From: Mesotaenium endlicherianum
Taxonomy: Eukaryota; Streptophyta; Zygnematophyceae; Zygnematales; Mesotaeniaceae
Direction of reading: 5' to 3'
Assembly: GCA_009602735.1 (NCBI GenBank)
Contig: WELA01006901.1
Location: 38,231 to 102,230 of the forward strand
Length of the DNA: 64,000 bases
Below, one piece after another: positions 45,901-56,815 of this stretch. The notes under the pieces are model-generated. The model was not told where the DNA came from and ran no database searches. It saw nothing but the letters and a program-made list of their open reading frames with translations. Numbering within the stretch: the stretch's first letter is position 1; each line of letters begins with the position of its first letter. A program made the position numbers and the translations under genes.

Positions 45901-46797
45901 GCGTATGCGCGTGCAGTCTCACAGCACAACTGCGATATAGTGTGTCGCATGAACCAACAACACTACGCCTGGGTGAGCAATTCAAGTCTCTTTCCGCATG
46001 CAGCACCACCACGACAAACCCAGAGAAAAAAGAGCGACACGCCTCCCCTCCCCCCTCACCCGGCCCCTCCCCCTCCCCCTCCCCAGCCCCTTCCCCTTCA
46101 GGCAAGCAAGTGCGGCAAGCAGAGGCACTGTGTTGGTGCCAAGCTTACTCAGCAGAGGGAGTGAGCATCCTGTGCCCTAGCCCCTAGCCCCTAGCCCCAG
46201 TTTGCACGCCCCCTCGTGCAGGAGTAGCCCGCATGTACGCATGCCCAGGTACCACCTGGCAAGGCCTTGGGCAGAGGGGGCTGCTACTGCCCACGTAGTG
46301 CAGGGCTCTGAAGAAACCAGCCCTGCAAGCCCCTCCCTCAGCCAGCACCTCTTTCCCCCCGCCCCCACCCCCACCCCCTGGCAGGCCTAGCCCTCCCATG
46401 CGAAAGGGCCAACTTCAGAGCTCCTCACGTTCCTCTCAGACCTAAGGCCGTGGCCGTGGCTTTGGAGAAGGCCCATGGCTGTGGCTATGGCTGTGGCTGT
46501 GGCTGTCATTTTGGGTGTAAGTGTGGGTGTGGGTGTGCGTGTGGGCGCGGGGTTGGCTATGGAGAGGTGCAGCAGGAAGTGTTGGGGGGGGGGCACCTAC
46601 CCGTTGTTGGCCAGCAGCTGGCCGAACCCAAAGCCCTTCTTGGCCTCCACATTCACGGGGCTGCCAGGCGCCCTGTGCCCTCTGCTTCCTGCACCCCCCC
46701 ATGCATCGACAACAAACTGTGTGTTGACACGTGTCTGCGCAGAGGTGGCAGCGGGGACCACTTTCATAGAAACTGCTGCTACAGAGCAGGCGGGCAT
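38505..46797 (-). CDS. MAP1: Methionine aminopeptidase type I, organellar (MAP1B/C/D-like)
   Basis: Nine minus-strand exons were placed: 46797-46601, 45229-44995, 44131-43970, 43513-43472, 43230-43159, 40497-40418, 39565-39468, 39091-39044 and 38647-38505. All phases agree, giving about 358 residues, the usual length of plant plastid or mitochondrial MAP1. Exon 1 is Ala/Ser/Val-rich and poor in acids ([20 protein letters not shown]), as expected for a transit peptide. Exon 2 has [19 protein letters not shown]. The metalloenzyme removes the initiator Met. The ligand residues are visible: Asp in NIDVTVY, Asp in GYHGDTS, His in FVGHGVG, Glu in FTIEP and Glu in QFEHT. Introns hold an assembly gap, microsatellites, an LTR remnant (intron 1) and a duplicated block that repeats exon 6. 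The exon 1 to 2 junction is the least certain. Confidence 0.88.
39732..39868. other. Assembly gap (N run) in MAP intron 6
   Basis: About 137 Ns lie between a G homopolymer and a GA run, a typical low-complexity break. Confidence 0.95.
39869..39914. repeat. (GA)n microsatellite beside the gap
   Basis: About 46 bp of GA dinucleotide follow the N run. Its true length is unknown. Confidence 0.9.
40424..41503. repeat. 1,080-bp duplicated block, first copy
   Basis: It matches 41505-42584 without any difference I can find, at a constant offset of 1,081. It contains MAP exon 6 complete except for its last bases, which lie just outside at 40418-40423, and intron 5 sequence. Confidence 0.9.
41505..42584. 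repeat. 1,080-bp duplicated block, second copy (likely assembly artefact)
   Basis: It is separated from the first copy by a single N at 41504. The second exon 6 copy (to 41578) is cut off by that N before its 3' end. The right edge continues into unique intron sequence. Confidence 0.9.
44144..44300. repeat. CA/CACG and CG microsatellite in MAP intron 2
   Basis: (CA)n with CACG variants ends in a pure (GC)n run at about 44276-44293, a sequence type able to form Z-DNA. Confidence 0.75.
44828..44859. repeat. C22-G10 homopolymer junction in MAP intron 2
   Basis: Twenty-two C residues run directly into ten G residues, giving a self-complementary head-to-head pair. Confidence 0.85.
45440..45650 (+). 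mobile_element. LTR remnant of the chromovirus 2 family, in MAP intron 1
   Basis: 45440-45605 matches the last 165 bp or so of the chromovirus 2 LTR: TGATGCTAGTTTACT, CACTGCTAGTGTGTTGTC, ACCATAAAGATTACTTGCTG, and the end GTCGATTCATTTCA. It is more diverged than the two LTRs of that element are from each other. The next 40 bp (CAGGAAGAGCAAGTCAAGC..) match the gypsy scrap at 14950-14985. It is a truncated old copy. Confidence 0.75.
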
Positions 46798-46926
46798 CCC
46801 TCGTTCTCTGCCGTGTGCCTCGCTCCGCCAATTTTACCGCTCACACGATGACCGACAGATCCGGCGTCTGTCCTAGTCAGTCCAAGTGCCTTCCTTCAGA
46901 ATGGCTCTGCGCAATGACATGACCTT

Positions 46927-46970
46927 GTTGACCTCGTTGACTACGTTGACATTGTTGACCATGTTGACCT
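46927..46970. repeat. GTTGAC short tandem repeat
   Basis: Five GTTGAC cores spaced about 9 bp apart (GTTGACCTC, GTTGACTAC, GTTGACATT, GTTGACCAT, GTTGACC). Confidence 0.7.
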
Positions 46971-47867
46971 TTTCTTATGCCTTAGGCAGCAAGCACATGG
47001 GTATGACCTGGTATGACCCAACAGAAGGCAAACAGACACTCTCTTTATACAGAGGCCTGAGCAGCTTAACTGTGTCATCCCGCCTTATTGCGTCCCGTCT
47101 CCCGCCTCCTTGTGATTGATGCTGGATTGAAACATGCGGTAAGAGGACCTTAACAGAGCTAAGCCCATCGCAAACCAGACACTGTGAAGTTTCTTAGCTT
47201 AAAAATACGTGCAGAAGCTTCAGATTAAGTATGAGCACAGTGGCTGGAGCTTCTGCTCTTGTTTTTGCATCTTCTGATTGGCTGGGGACTGGTAGCATGA
47301 GGGAAGGAGAAGGAGGAGACAAAGTATGACAGGTGACTTGCAAGAGTGCCTCAGACAGGTGGAAGGCTGCCCTGCCCAGCAAAAGCCCGTGAATGGCGTC
47401 GGAGTGCGTCTATCCATGCACCTTTTGGCTTTTCCTTTCGTGCTTCTTTGACGTGACCCACTCGTTTCAAGATCCACTTTAGGTGGAGTCAATACACTAC
47501 ACTACTGTGATGAAGATGCGTAAGAAGTAGTAGTGGACTCGCAATAACCCATACTGAAGCCCACGACTAGGAGGGGCCAGCATATCCCAACACAGAGTGC
47601 GAATGATGAAGTAACTAGGGAAACCAGATAGCGTCTGCTTCAAGAAAATAAAGTCCCGATTCTGAACGTCCACGTTGAGAATACGAACAACAGTGGTCGG
47701 TGTACATGTCATGCTGCTGAGCTGTAACTTATCATCACGCCAGTCAGCTCCCTCTCATACGCTACAAAACAAGACATACCCAAAGCTCACACAACCAAGG
47801 TACTCATAAAATAACGGATTAAGTGCGCAACAACGTTCAAGATCGTGCTAAAGCAGAGTGGGCACAA

Positions 47868-48134
47868 CTAAGCTCTACCTCCATCTTCAGACGGCCGAGT
47901 CTGTGTCTGGAATCCAAACTGCTCTCCAAGCCACGCTAGCTTTGAGCTCCCGAAGAAAGACGAGTGTGCTCTCTGAGTCCCGAAGGAGATTGATTGACGA
48001 GGCAGGAATTGGGCAACTGGCTTTCTAAGGCACGTTCTAGCTAGACCATATGAGGGGCTGCTGGTAAATTGCAAAGAAGCCCCACACAAAGCAGTTGTGG
48101 AGACCGCCATGGCAGCTACTACGAGGAGACGCAC
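47868..48134 (-). CDS. Possible first exon with plastid-transit-like leader, function unknown
   Basis: An 88-codon minus-strand frame contains an internal Met followed by AVSTTALCGASLQFTSSP and is rich in S, T, A, R and F, with almost no acids until the end. That composition resembles a chloroplast transit peptide. A GT donor-like site (GGAG|GTAGAG) lies near its 3' end. A second minus frame at 47497-47712 (RILNVDVQNRDFIFLKQT) could be downstream, but no convincing splice phase links them. I recognise no family. Confidence 0.25.
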   Translation of the reverse strand: MRLLVVAAMAVSTTALCGASLQFTSSPSYGLARTCLRKPVAQFLPRQSISFGTQRAHSSFFGSSKLAWLGEQFGFQTQTRPSEDGGRA

Positions 48135-48675
48135 TTCAGCGCGTGCCCTGTATTAGCTTCTTAAGTCAGAAGGAGCCCTGCGAAAGAGATGCTACGACTA
48201 TATACTGCGTGCTGCTGTCCTCTCGTCGTGTTCCAATTCGTGTTTCAGTTCGTGTCGTGCTGCGTGCGGTGCGAACTTCGAGAATTTAGCGATCTGTTTC
48301 GCAATGATCGTGGGAAGTCTGGTCTTAGCTGGGTCTTCCACAACCTGGCGCTTCGCTGCTTAACAGCACGCGGTGTGCAGAGACGGGTATGCGTACATGT
48401 ATGCTCACGCCTGACTCCTCATATATCATACATTCCGTAGTGGTATAGCCAGATTGTTGTATCCTGCTCTCTTCTTGGGCAGTGAATATACCGCGTAGCA
48501 GCACACAGGGTGGATGCAAATAAGAGTCCAGTAAGCTGACAGGGCACATCGTTTGCATGAAACAGAGAACGTGGATTGCTGCACTTTCCTTTTTCTCCTG
48601 TACATAATGATGCGAGAGAGAGTAGCTAATCTACTTAGGTAGTTCCCGTTAGTGGCTGACTTTCACCAGCAGATC

Positions 48676-49533
48676 ATGTCCATCCCTCCTGACCTGGCAA
48701 CCACTAACTTTCTCACAATAGATGGTGACATAGGACTTTCAGATGAGGAGGCCAGAAAACTGGCCCGCAACTTCTTTTATGGCGGCTTTCTCGCCTTACC
48801 TTGGTTGTGGTTTGTCAACTGCTACTTCTTTTGGCCAGTGCTCAGACATAACGGTGACTCTGTCATTCGCTCATGTACGGACTTCTTTCCTTTTCCATCA
48901 ACTTATTGTAGACATCTGTCACTAGTTGCCAACGAGACAGGACAGTGGTGTTGGTCAACACTGTAGCGGACCAATCAAACGTAGATTGGGACATGGGCAT
49001 GTGTGATGCCCACGGATCAGTCTCAAACATAGAAGCAATATTTCCAGCTCTTAGAAGGCTTTGTAGCCGAGAGCACGTGGAGCTAGCTCTGCTGAAGGGC
49101 AAGCAATGAAGCATTGATATTCTAGGCTGGGAGTGTGACATGGAGAGCTTGGTAGTGTGACATCCCCTGGTTTGTTGCACTGTAGTTCCAACGAAAGACA
49201 TGTGAGTCAGTTCATTGACTGGCTTGGGAAGTTGGCACTTCCTGCATCACGTCAAATAATACGTCTCCAGAAATACTCTGCAGGAGGTAGAGTGATTGAT
49301 GGGACAACTTTGCTCTTACATTGTCAGCCTCACTAACGGATTTCCAAGTGACATGTGCAGATGTAGTGAGGTCGGGCATCGGCTTCCTTCTCTTCACAGT
49401 AGTGCTGCTTCCCTGGGCTCTGACATTCATGATTGGCGGAGAAAAGGTCATTGGGGCGTCGTGGAAGAACCTGGCAGTCTACGACGTGGCAGACAAACTA
49501 GAAATGTGGCTGGACCTTGCAGGTGCTGGCTAA
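48676..49533 (+). CDS. PEN2: Gamma-secretase subunit PEN-2
   Basis: Two exons, 48676-48853 and 49328-49533, join in phase 1 to give 127 residues. Exon 1 has GLSDEEARKLARNFFYGGF, LPWLWFVNCYFFWPVLRH, the hallmark of PEN-2. Exon 2 has DVVRSGIGF, a hydrophobic span (LLFTVVLLPWALTF), IGGEKVIG and AVYDVADKL. This small membrane protein works with presenilin, nicastrin and APH-1 in an intramembrane aspartyl protease complex of the endomembrane system. The length sits between animal (about 101) and flowering-plant (about 146) forms. The start is the first in-frame ATG after an apparent leader; an open frame extends upstream without ATG. Confidence 0.92.
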
Positions 49534-50754
49534 GCTTTTGCTCTGTGTGATTGTTTGTGTGCCAATAATCTCTGATGACGTGGACGAGGTGGTGCCACTG
49601 GCCAGTCAAGGAGGGAGCTGCTTAATCTTTGTTCATGTCGAGGAAATGAAGCGCAAAGAAGGGTGCTGTGCAGAGAGTAGAATAAACGCAGCTGCAGCGA
49701 GACCAGCCTCTCTGCTCCCTCCCTTCCCCCTCCATGGGGGGCGCACCTCTGTCGTTGGCAATAGCTATGGAGTTCTATAAAGCCCATGCCACTGTGGTTG
49801 TCCTCATACCTGCCCGATTCAAACGTGGTCTCTTGGAACTTTTCGTCGCCGAGTATCTTGCTGCCGGGGAGTCATGGTAGTGCAGCCACTCCTGGCAAAA
49901 GCCACTGCCTTGTGGACATTCCAGCACGAATTGCTAAAAGGTTGCTGATGCCGAGTCTAAATTGCCAAAAATTGCTCTGAAAGACATCAAAGTCCATAGA
50001 AGGGCCCTATGTTCGTTGCGTCGGTACTTATTGAGCATGATAATGAACTTTGGGTGAGTGTCATAAATGCTACCAGGTGAAAATGAAGCATTGCAATTTC
50101 CGATCGTGTGGGAGGAGCTAGAAAGTGAGTTATGATGTCAAGCTTACATCCAGTGCAAGCATATACCCTAAGTGACTCTTTTTGAAACGAACGCTCAGTA
50201 GAGCTGTCCCCAGTATACGCACTTCAGAAACAGACGTCCAGCACCTGGAAGGAAGGCTAATGTAAATTATTATCATCTGGAACAGTCGATAGTAATCTTT
50301 TGACAAGCTGTAGCTGCTCCTGTTACCCTACACCTTCATCATTTTGTGTGCGCTCTTCCACAAGCCTGCATCAAACCGGCCGTTCCTCTCTGACATCTTC
50401 TATAAAGCATGCACAGTATGGCTTGCTTCAGCTGCTTCAGAGCCTGAGAACCGTGCATGCTGCATAGGCTAGTACTTTGGTTTCTCTCACCAGAAAGTAT
50501 CGGATGAAGGGGAAGATGCCACTGCCAGCACATTGAGGGCATAAACTCGAATCATACTTCTTGAGATATACTTCGACCCCTTGACAATGCTCCCTTAATG
50601 CCGAGCAAAGCAACAATCTTGTACCCTTTGTGACTGCAGCTCAATGAATGCAAGAGTTGCCACCAGGAAGCAGATGCGTGCAATCGTTCCTCGGATTGGT
50701 CAATAAATAATGGCGTGCAACTGACTGCACGTCGATTATCGTCAACAACTGTGG
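49534..50754. other. Intergenic region between PEN-2 and ALMT (convergent)
   Basis: 3' flanks of both genes. No coding similarity, RNA gene or clear repeat was recognised. Confidence 0.55.
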
Positions 50755-52504
50755 TCACCTGACACGCACTTCTATGGTGGGCAAGACAGCGCCCGTGCAG
50801 CTGTCATCTACACCATCAGCGTGGGGCGCTGCTCCCTCGAAGTGCGCCTCCCTGGCAAGCTGCTCAGTGGCCTCCACAACAAACTTCATCTTGGCCACGA
50901 GCTCGAGCAACGTCGACGAAAACTTGAGGAGAGAGAGCGCAGATATGCGCTCCACAGTGCCCTCCCACTGGCGGCCCATGGACTCCTGGCGCATGATGAA
51001 GTCGTGCTTCCACTCCTCCTGGCCACTGCTCGTCCCCGAACCCTTCTTGGACGAAGCTGGACCGTCGGTTCCAAGCCTGCCGCACACCGGCAAACTGCAG
51101 GCGTTGAGAAGCCTCCTCCCCTCATGCCCAGGTTTGGCATAGACGCGGAAACGGAGGCAGAAGCGCAATGCTCTGGACGCTTATTTATGCAGAACTCGTG
51201 CATAATTCATGTGGAATAGAACGATGTTTGTTGCGGAGTAGAACACTATGATGGAAATGGAGAAAAGAGGTCAAAGCAAGCACGTTGTGGTACGTCCAGA
51301 AGAAAGAAGCAGAAGACACAACAAGCAGCTTGCCACACTTCTTCCCATCGGCAGCGCAAGAAACATCAGCCAGGGTGTACGGTGCCCCCTCCCTTTGAAA
51401 GTCCCCACCTGACACCAAGTGGAGGTTTTCCGGCGGCCGCCGCCGAGCCCTGCGATGCATCGCTGATGGTGTCGTCCAGTCGTCTCCTCCAGCCGCCGTC
51501 AGAATCTCCCCGATGATCTCCATTGCTGCCCGTCAGCCCCCCATTAACCGAGCCATCTTTCCGTCCACCGTCATCTCGCCTCTCCCCGCTTCCAGAACCG
51601 CCGCTTCTGGAGTTGCCAGCAGCGCCACCTGTCCCTTCCGGCTGGCCTTCGGCGGCGGTGGCTGCCTTCAGGTACCCCCGCAGCGAGGCTTCCGAGTCGG
51701 AGCTCGTCAGCTGTTGATCGGGGGTATCGGCGGACACCAACCTCTCGGGGCCCTCGGGGACAGTGAGGAGCTCGCGGAACACGGACGCTCCCCTGGGGGG
51801 GCTGCTGCGGGGGCTGCTGCGGGGGCTGATGCGGGGGCTCTGGCTCAGGCTCAGATTTGCGATCAAACGGTCGGGAGGCGGCGCCGCGGAGGCGTCGTAG
51901 CTGAACTGGAAGGGCGAAATCACGCCCGCGTGCGCCTTGGCGACGCCCAGGATGGCCGACAGGTTCTTGCAGATCTTGTGCTGGAGGACGAGCGCGGCCT
52001 CCTCCGCGGTGCGCAGGATGGGGCCGCAGTCGACCCAGCGCAAAGTCTCCATACCTGTCCCCAGAGCCTTGAGCGCCCTACCAGAGCACCACCCTCCTCC
52101 TCCCCCATCCCAGCCCCGGCAACTCCTTCACATCTCAGCGCGCGCACAGACACGCCTCACCAGAGGGGCAGATCTTAGCACGGAGGAACTTGCATCCCTG
52201 CAGCTCCGGCTGATGGGCAAGGGTTGGGACGGACCAGAGGCACCTACAGGGCCCGAGAAGAAAAAACAAAGCACCAAGAAAGCAGAGGGGAAGAGAAGAG
52301 AAACAAGAATAGAGTCCACCGAGCAATGGACTGATGGGGCGATGCAGGTGAGCACGTGGGGCATTCCGTGAGCCGTATAAAGAGATATGCACAATGGGCT
52401 GCCCTGCCCACGATCCTATGCTTTGGGCACCGTGTGGCAACGCCAACGTCATCCTGGCACCTCTGCACCTCTGCAGGGGGCTCCCTGTATGTGTGCGTGT
52501 GTGC

Positions 52505-52563
<59 letters not shown>

Positions 52564-55500
52564 GCGTCCAGTATGGGCTTAGGGCCTGAGGCCAGGGCAG
52601 GAGGAGCTCTGCAGAGGCGTAGATTGCCATAGAATATGAAGCACGAGTTTTGTGCTCACCTCGCGCACTCTCGTCCAATGATGCCCATCTCTGTGGTCAG
52701 CATGAGCCTGAGGCGCACGGGGGCCTGAATCTCTGCCCGCAGGCACGTGTCCAGGGCAATGATGTCATACACTGCGTACCGCAAGTTGTCCGTGATATCA
52801 TCATACAGGTGCCATGGATAACCGTAGAAGAATTTGCCATGGCACGGCTCGAACGGGACCGCTGCCAGCTGTCGCCCTCCCCACGCGCCCCCGCACAAGC
52901 ACCACCCAAGCAGCAGCTTCAGTCACACAGAGATTGTCACTCACGCGCCGGCCACCTGGAGAAAACACCCGCCAGTCTGGCCCAAAGGAAGGCCATCAGT
53001 TGTCCACACGAGAATCACCGCGGTGCCAAATGAGGTCACCACGAGCCATAGATGCATACTCTCACACGCACATTTTTATGTTTCAGAAACAGGCAGGCCC
53101 TGAGAGAACAGGCTCTCGCCAGGAGCAGGCCAGCAGGCGGGGCTCGCCTCCCTCTGCCCTGCTGTAGCAATCAGTGCACCACATGTAGCGGGCTGCAGAC
53201 AGAGGCGAGAGCGAGTCGGCGCGTCACTCACGTGCTTATCCACCTCAGCATCGCTCATGACCACCTGATGGTACAGGCTGGGCACGGAGTTGTCGCCCTT
53301 GCGGCGCCCACTGAAGAGGTCCGGCACCTGGGGCAGAACTGAGCCCTTCTCATACTCCTCTATGCATCTGCACACAGACAAGCACAACATACTCGTACAA
53401 TAATGGTCATGTGTCAGCCCAAGGCGAGTACTAGGCTGGCCCCACGCCCCTTCCCCTCTTATTTCCACACCCACCCCGGCCCCTGCTGGCACACCCTCAA
53501 CCCTACCACAGCCCTTGCTCCTGCCCAGCAAGGTCATCACAGGGAAAAAGAGACCGCAAGCCATCAACCGTTGGCAGCTTATGGCGACTTATATCTCTCT
53601 GCTTGAGAACCAACTCTTTGACGCCGGTCTCGAGAAAGCTCTTGAGAACCACCATGGAAGCATGGAAGCATCTCATGTCCATCGGCAGATATGCTTCAAC
53701 AGAGTGCCGTTTCTTATTTGTCCAGGGGAAGTGGAGGGAGAGCGAGGGAGGGGGGAAGGGGGNNNNNNNNNNNNNNNNNNNNNNNNNNNNNNNNNNNNNN
53801 NNNNNNNNNNNNNNNNNNNNNNNNNNNNNNNNNNNNGGGGAGGGGGGAGGAGGAGCGGGGGGAGATGAGAGAGCACAAGACGCGAGGAGGCGGCAGCTCA
53901 AACCTCTCTAGGACGTTGGCAGCCGAGTGGAAGTTCTTGGAGACAAGGGTGTGCAAGGCATCGCCCGCGTACGCGGGCTTGAATGCAAGTTGGACCATGT
54001 TGGCCACCATGAAGCCCAGGAGGATCATGAGGAAGCGCAGCAGGGGCGTGATGATCTTCTCCTCGTTCTGGTAGCCCGTGATGATGAGGATATGGAACGT
54101 CAGCATGGAGATGACAAACGCGTAGTTCCACCTGTGCAAGCGTGACTCGCTACTACTGCGTCAGACGTTTCTTGCTACTCAGCCTATCAACCACGCCACA
54201 AACAACAGTATGAGAATGTTGCCTGAGAACAACCAATCAGTGCTTGCTCACGTTTGTTCTTGCAAGTCGAGGTGGGGGAATGATCAAATGGCCAAGCAGG
54301 TGGCACGTGCATCGCTCCTTTGCTTGTCCTGATTGTTTTTTAAAAACTGGATTTAGAGTATACACATCTTGTCAGGATAAAGTATCTCCTTGCATAAAAG
54401 TAGAGCACACCACAAAAAAACAGTTTACACATGATGTTTTCATATGCGACACCTGGGCATCTCAACATAGCTTACATGAGGGCCTGAAAGCTATGTCATT
54501 CTTACCTGTCTTTGAAGGGTGGCCGATATTTATAGAAGGTGAGAATGACGCTCGACACAAAGACACATATGAGCACAAAGTATGGGTGGAAAATTCCAGA
54601 CAGAGGAGCTATGTGGTTGATCCCAACAGCCAATATGCCAGCCGCAAGAGTCCCCAGCACTCTGTTTATGCCCTTACTGCAACCCCGTAACATACACACT
54701 TCGTTACAGTCAGTCCTGTGGCCCACCTGCTATTGCTTTGCTGGACAATGCCTCTCCTGCAGCCTGACATCAAGGCGAAAATCCAGGAGGCTTTATCCAA
54801 AATCTGGACAAGGTGGAAGCATAATTGGCAGATGACCTTGCTGTATGAGATGGTTATGAATCAGGAAGCCATCAAAATAGTAATATAAGCTGCTTCAGAG
54901 ACAAGGGCAAGATCTGCACACGGTCCAGCTTTATCTGAAATGCTGACATTGAGTTATCAGTGATACCCATGCTCCTTAATGTTGCACTATAGAGGGGAAG
55001 TGGTCGCAGCAAGCCATACCTCAATGCAGCCCCCACGTTACTTTCGAATGTCATATCGACAGTGGCCAAGGCCCACAATCCCATACTGCTGAAAGAGTCA
55101 TAAGGTTCTGGCTGAACACACAAGATGGACACCAGAAGTGCTGCAATGCCAGCCTTGACAGAAAGTACAGCATACTTGGGATCGGAACCAATTTGCTGCT
55201 TTATTGACTGAGCCCAGCTTTTTATTGAAGCCCCCGCTGCCTGCAGGGCCTTCCATGGCAATGAGAAGAAAGCTCCCACTGCAGATAAACAAGTGAATCA
55301 CGTGAGCACATTGATACACTACTCCCACCTAGACACTTGATATGTTACAACGTCATACGTGCACGTCGTGATGTGACCATGATATGAACACCAAAGTCTG
55401 CAGGTCTTTTCTTGAATGTTCAAGTTTCTTTAAGGTCCTCCTTGTAGCTTCGGGCTGAAAGGAGTTAGCAACTGAAGTACGAATATGACAATAACAGTAC

Positions 55501-55891
55501 CTCCAGGATGAGTTGGAACATGAGAAGAGAGCTGAATGGCGGCAGCAGCAGGAGCCCCTGGTCTCCTTACACTGTTGCTTCTCAGTTTCTGAAAAATGAG
55601 CTGCCGAGACTCCGCATCTGACTCGTCAAATTCCAAGTCAACCTCTTCTGCGACAGTATCACGGCCACTCAGCACTGTTAAAGAGTCTGTATCCTTCCGT
55701 TCAATAGTGTTATCAAGGCCAAATCCAAGTCCTGCTTCGTCACTCCGAACTCCTGACTGAATATCATCAAACAAAGGCTGATGGTGACTTGCACTATCTT
55801 CCTCAAACTTATATGCCGATTTCCCAGCTCCCACATTAGCCTCCGAAAAATGTGATGCAGCCAACAATGGTGTCTCTATTCCTCTGTCCAT
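50755..55891 (-). CDS. ALMT: Aluminium-activated malate transporter (ALMT) family anion channel
   Basis: Eight minus-strand exons were placed: 55891-55501, 55278-55020, 54676-54506, 54131-53904, 53367-53232, 52868-52660, 52077-51409 and 51094-50755. All phases agree; about 800 residues. Exon 1 is a soluble acidic N-terminus. Exons 2-4 hold six hydrophobic spans, with SKGINRVLGTLAAGILAVG and LVSKNFHSAANVLER typical of the family. Exons 5-6 hold CIEEYE, HGKFFYGYPWHLYDDI and IALDTCLRAEIQAP. The last exon has ERISALSLLKFSSTLLELVAK, the conserved C-terminal helix. ALMTs conduct malate and other anions at the plasma membrane or tonoplast. Odd points: the protein is 200-300 residues longer than usual, mainly through a Ser/Pro/Gly-rich stretch in exon 7 (SPRISPRSSPRSSPPRG), and the hallmark W-E-P motif reads F-E-P. 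Intron 4 contains an assembly gap, so a further small exon there cannot be excluded. Confidence 0.88.
52497..52561. repeat. (TG)n(GA)n microsatellite in ALMT intron 6
   Basis: A TG run passes directly into about 43 bp of GA. Confidence 0.9.
53763..53836. other. Assembly gap (N run) in ALMT intron 4
   Basis: 74 Ns are flanked on both sides by G-rich purine sequence. Confidence 0.95.
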
Positions 55892-56815
55892 TGAATAGTA
55901 CTCCAGCTCGTATAAACTATGACGTCCTTATAAAAAGTTTGAAAGGAATATGTATGAGATATGAAGCAGTCGCCTATACTACAATTAGCCACCATGCATC
56001 GTGTACGTTAAGACATTTAAAAGGGTGTCAAATCTCGCAAATAAAGCACCTCACCAACTGGTGTGAGTCCATCGTTTTCGTTAGATCGAGATAAGAGCAA
56101 CAGGTCAGCGACGACACAATAGTTGCTCAAAGGATCGGGAACATCCTGATCTTTGCTTCATGCAAGTCTGCTTCGGACTGAGAAGGAGCCTGAGAAGCAG
56201 TGTACAACCTTGTCCTGCTCGAAGTAAAGGCAAGCTATCGTCGGAATCCGAACTTTGAAAAGCTGGACATCCACTTTTTATATGACAACAATCTGTATAT
56301 CAGAAATTATGGCGCAGGAAAAGCTGGAAAATGCTGGAAAATGCTGGCAAATACTAAAAATGCTGGCGAATGCTATGGTAAGAAGTAATAAACAATTGGA
56401 GCAGTCATGTGACGACCAAGTGTCATGTTGACGCATTCCATCCCAATGTCGCGGTCATTGACTCAATTGGGTCAATTCCGGCTCAGGTGCACTTTGGGCT
56501 CAAAGAAGCAAAGCCAGAGCCCATGCAAAGTTCCCGCCTCGTTTAGCCCGTGTAATTTCAATTTCCTGACGCGAACTAGAAAGAATGTCAACCCAAACTG
56601 GCAGACAACCTCAAGGTGCCTCAAGGCCTCGAGTTTGCTACTTACTCACGAGAAGATGATTGAATGAGTGCAATTAGCCGAACTCCTTGCTATGGGGGGC
56701 ATGAGTATGTAGTATTTTAGTTCTCTATCACATGTGAGATGATGACAATAGTCTGAAGTTTTGAAATTTCTGCAGCGTATCCTGACGACCGAGAAAATTT
56801 AGCGCTATTGTCAAC
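55892..56815. promoter_or_regulatory. Divergent promoter region between ALMT and the PWWP-SCC3 locus
   Basis: 924 bp separate the ALMT start (minus) from the PWWP start (plus), so both promoters must lie here. No defined element could be called. A short AAAATGCTGG-type repeat lies at 56318-56375. Confidence 0.5.
56318..56375. repeat. AAAATGCTGG short tandem repeat
   Basis: About five imperfect units of 10-11 bp (GGAAAAGCT, GGAAAATGCT, GGAAAATGCT, GGCAAATACTAAAAATGCT, GGCGAATGCT). Confidence 0.65.

Larger units (their letters stand above)
46798..48675. other. Intergenic region between MAP and PEN-2 (divergent)
   Basis: It should contain the MAP promoter (minus) and the PEN-2 promoter (plus). 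A GTTGAC-type short repeat is at 46927-46970. A plastid-leader-like minus-strand frame at 47868-48134 is listed separately. Nothing else was recognised. Confidence 0.5.

Noticed and set aside
51513-52178. 221-codon plus-strand frame over ALMT exon 7
   Set aside because: It is antisense of a Ser/Pro/Gly-rich coding exon; the ALMT model accounts for this sequence.
53503-53760. An extra ALMT exon (minus frame with MDMRCFHASMVVLKSFLE)
   Set aside because: Exons ending at 53904 and starting at 53367 already join in phase with the family sequence. This frame does not match ALMT and lies next to the N gap.
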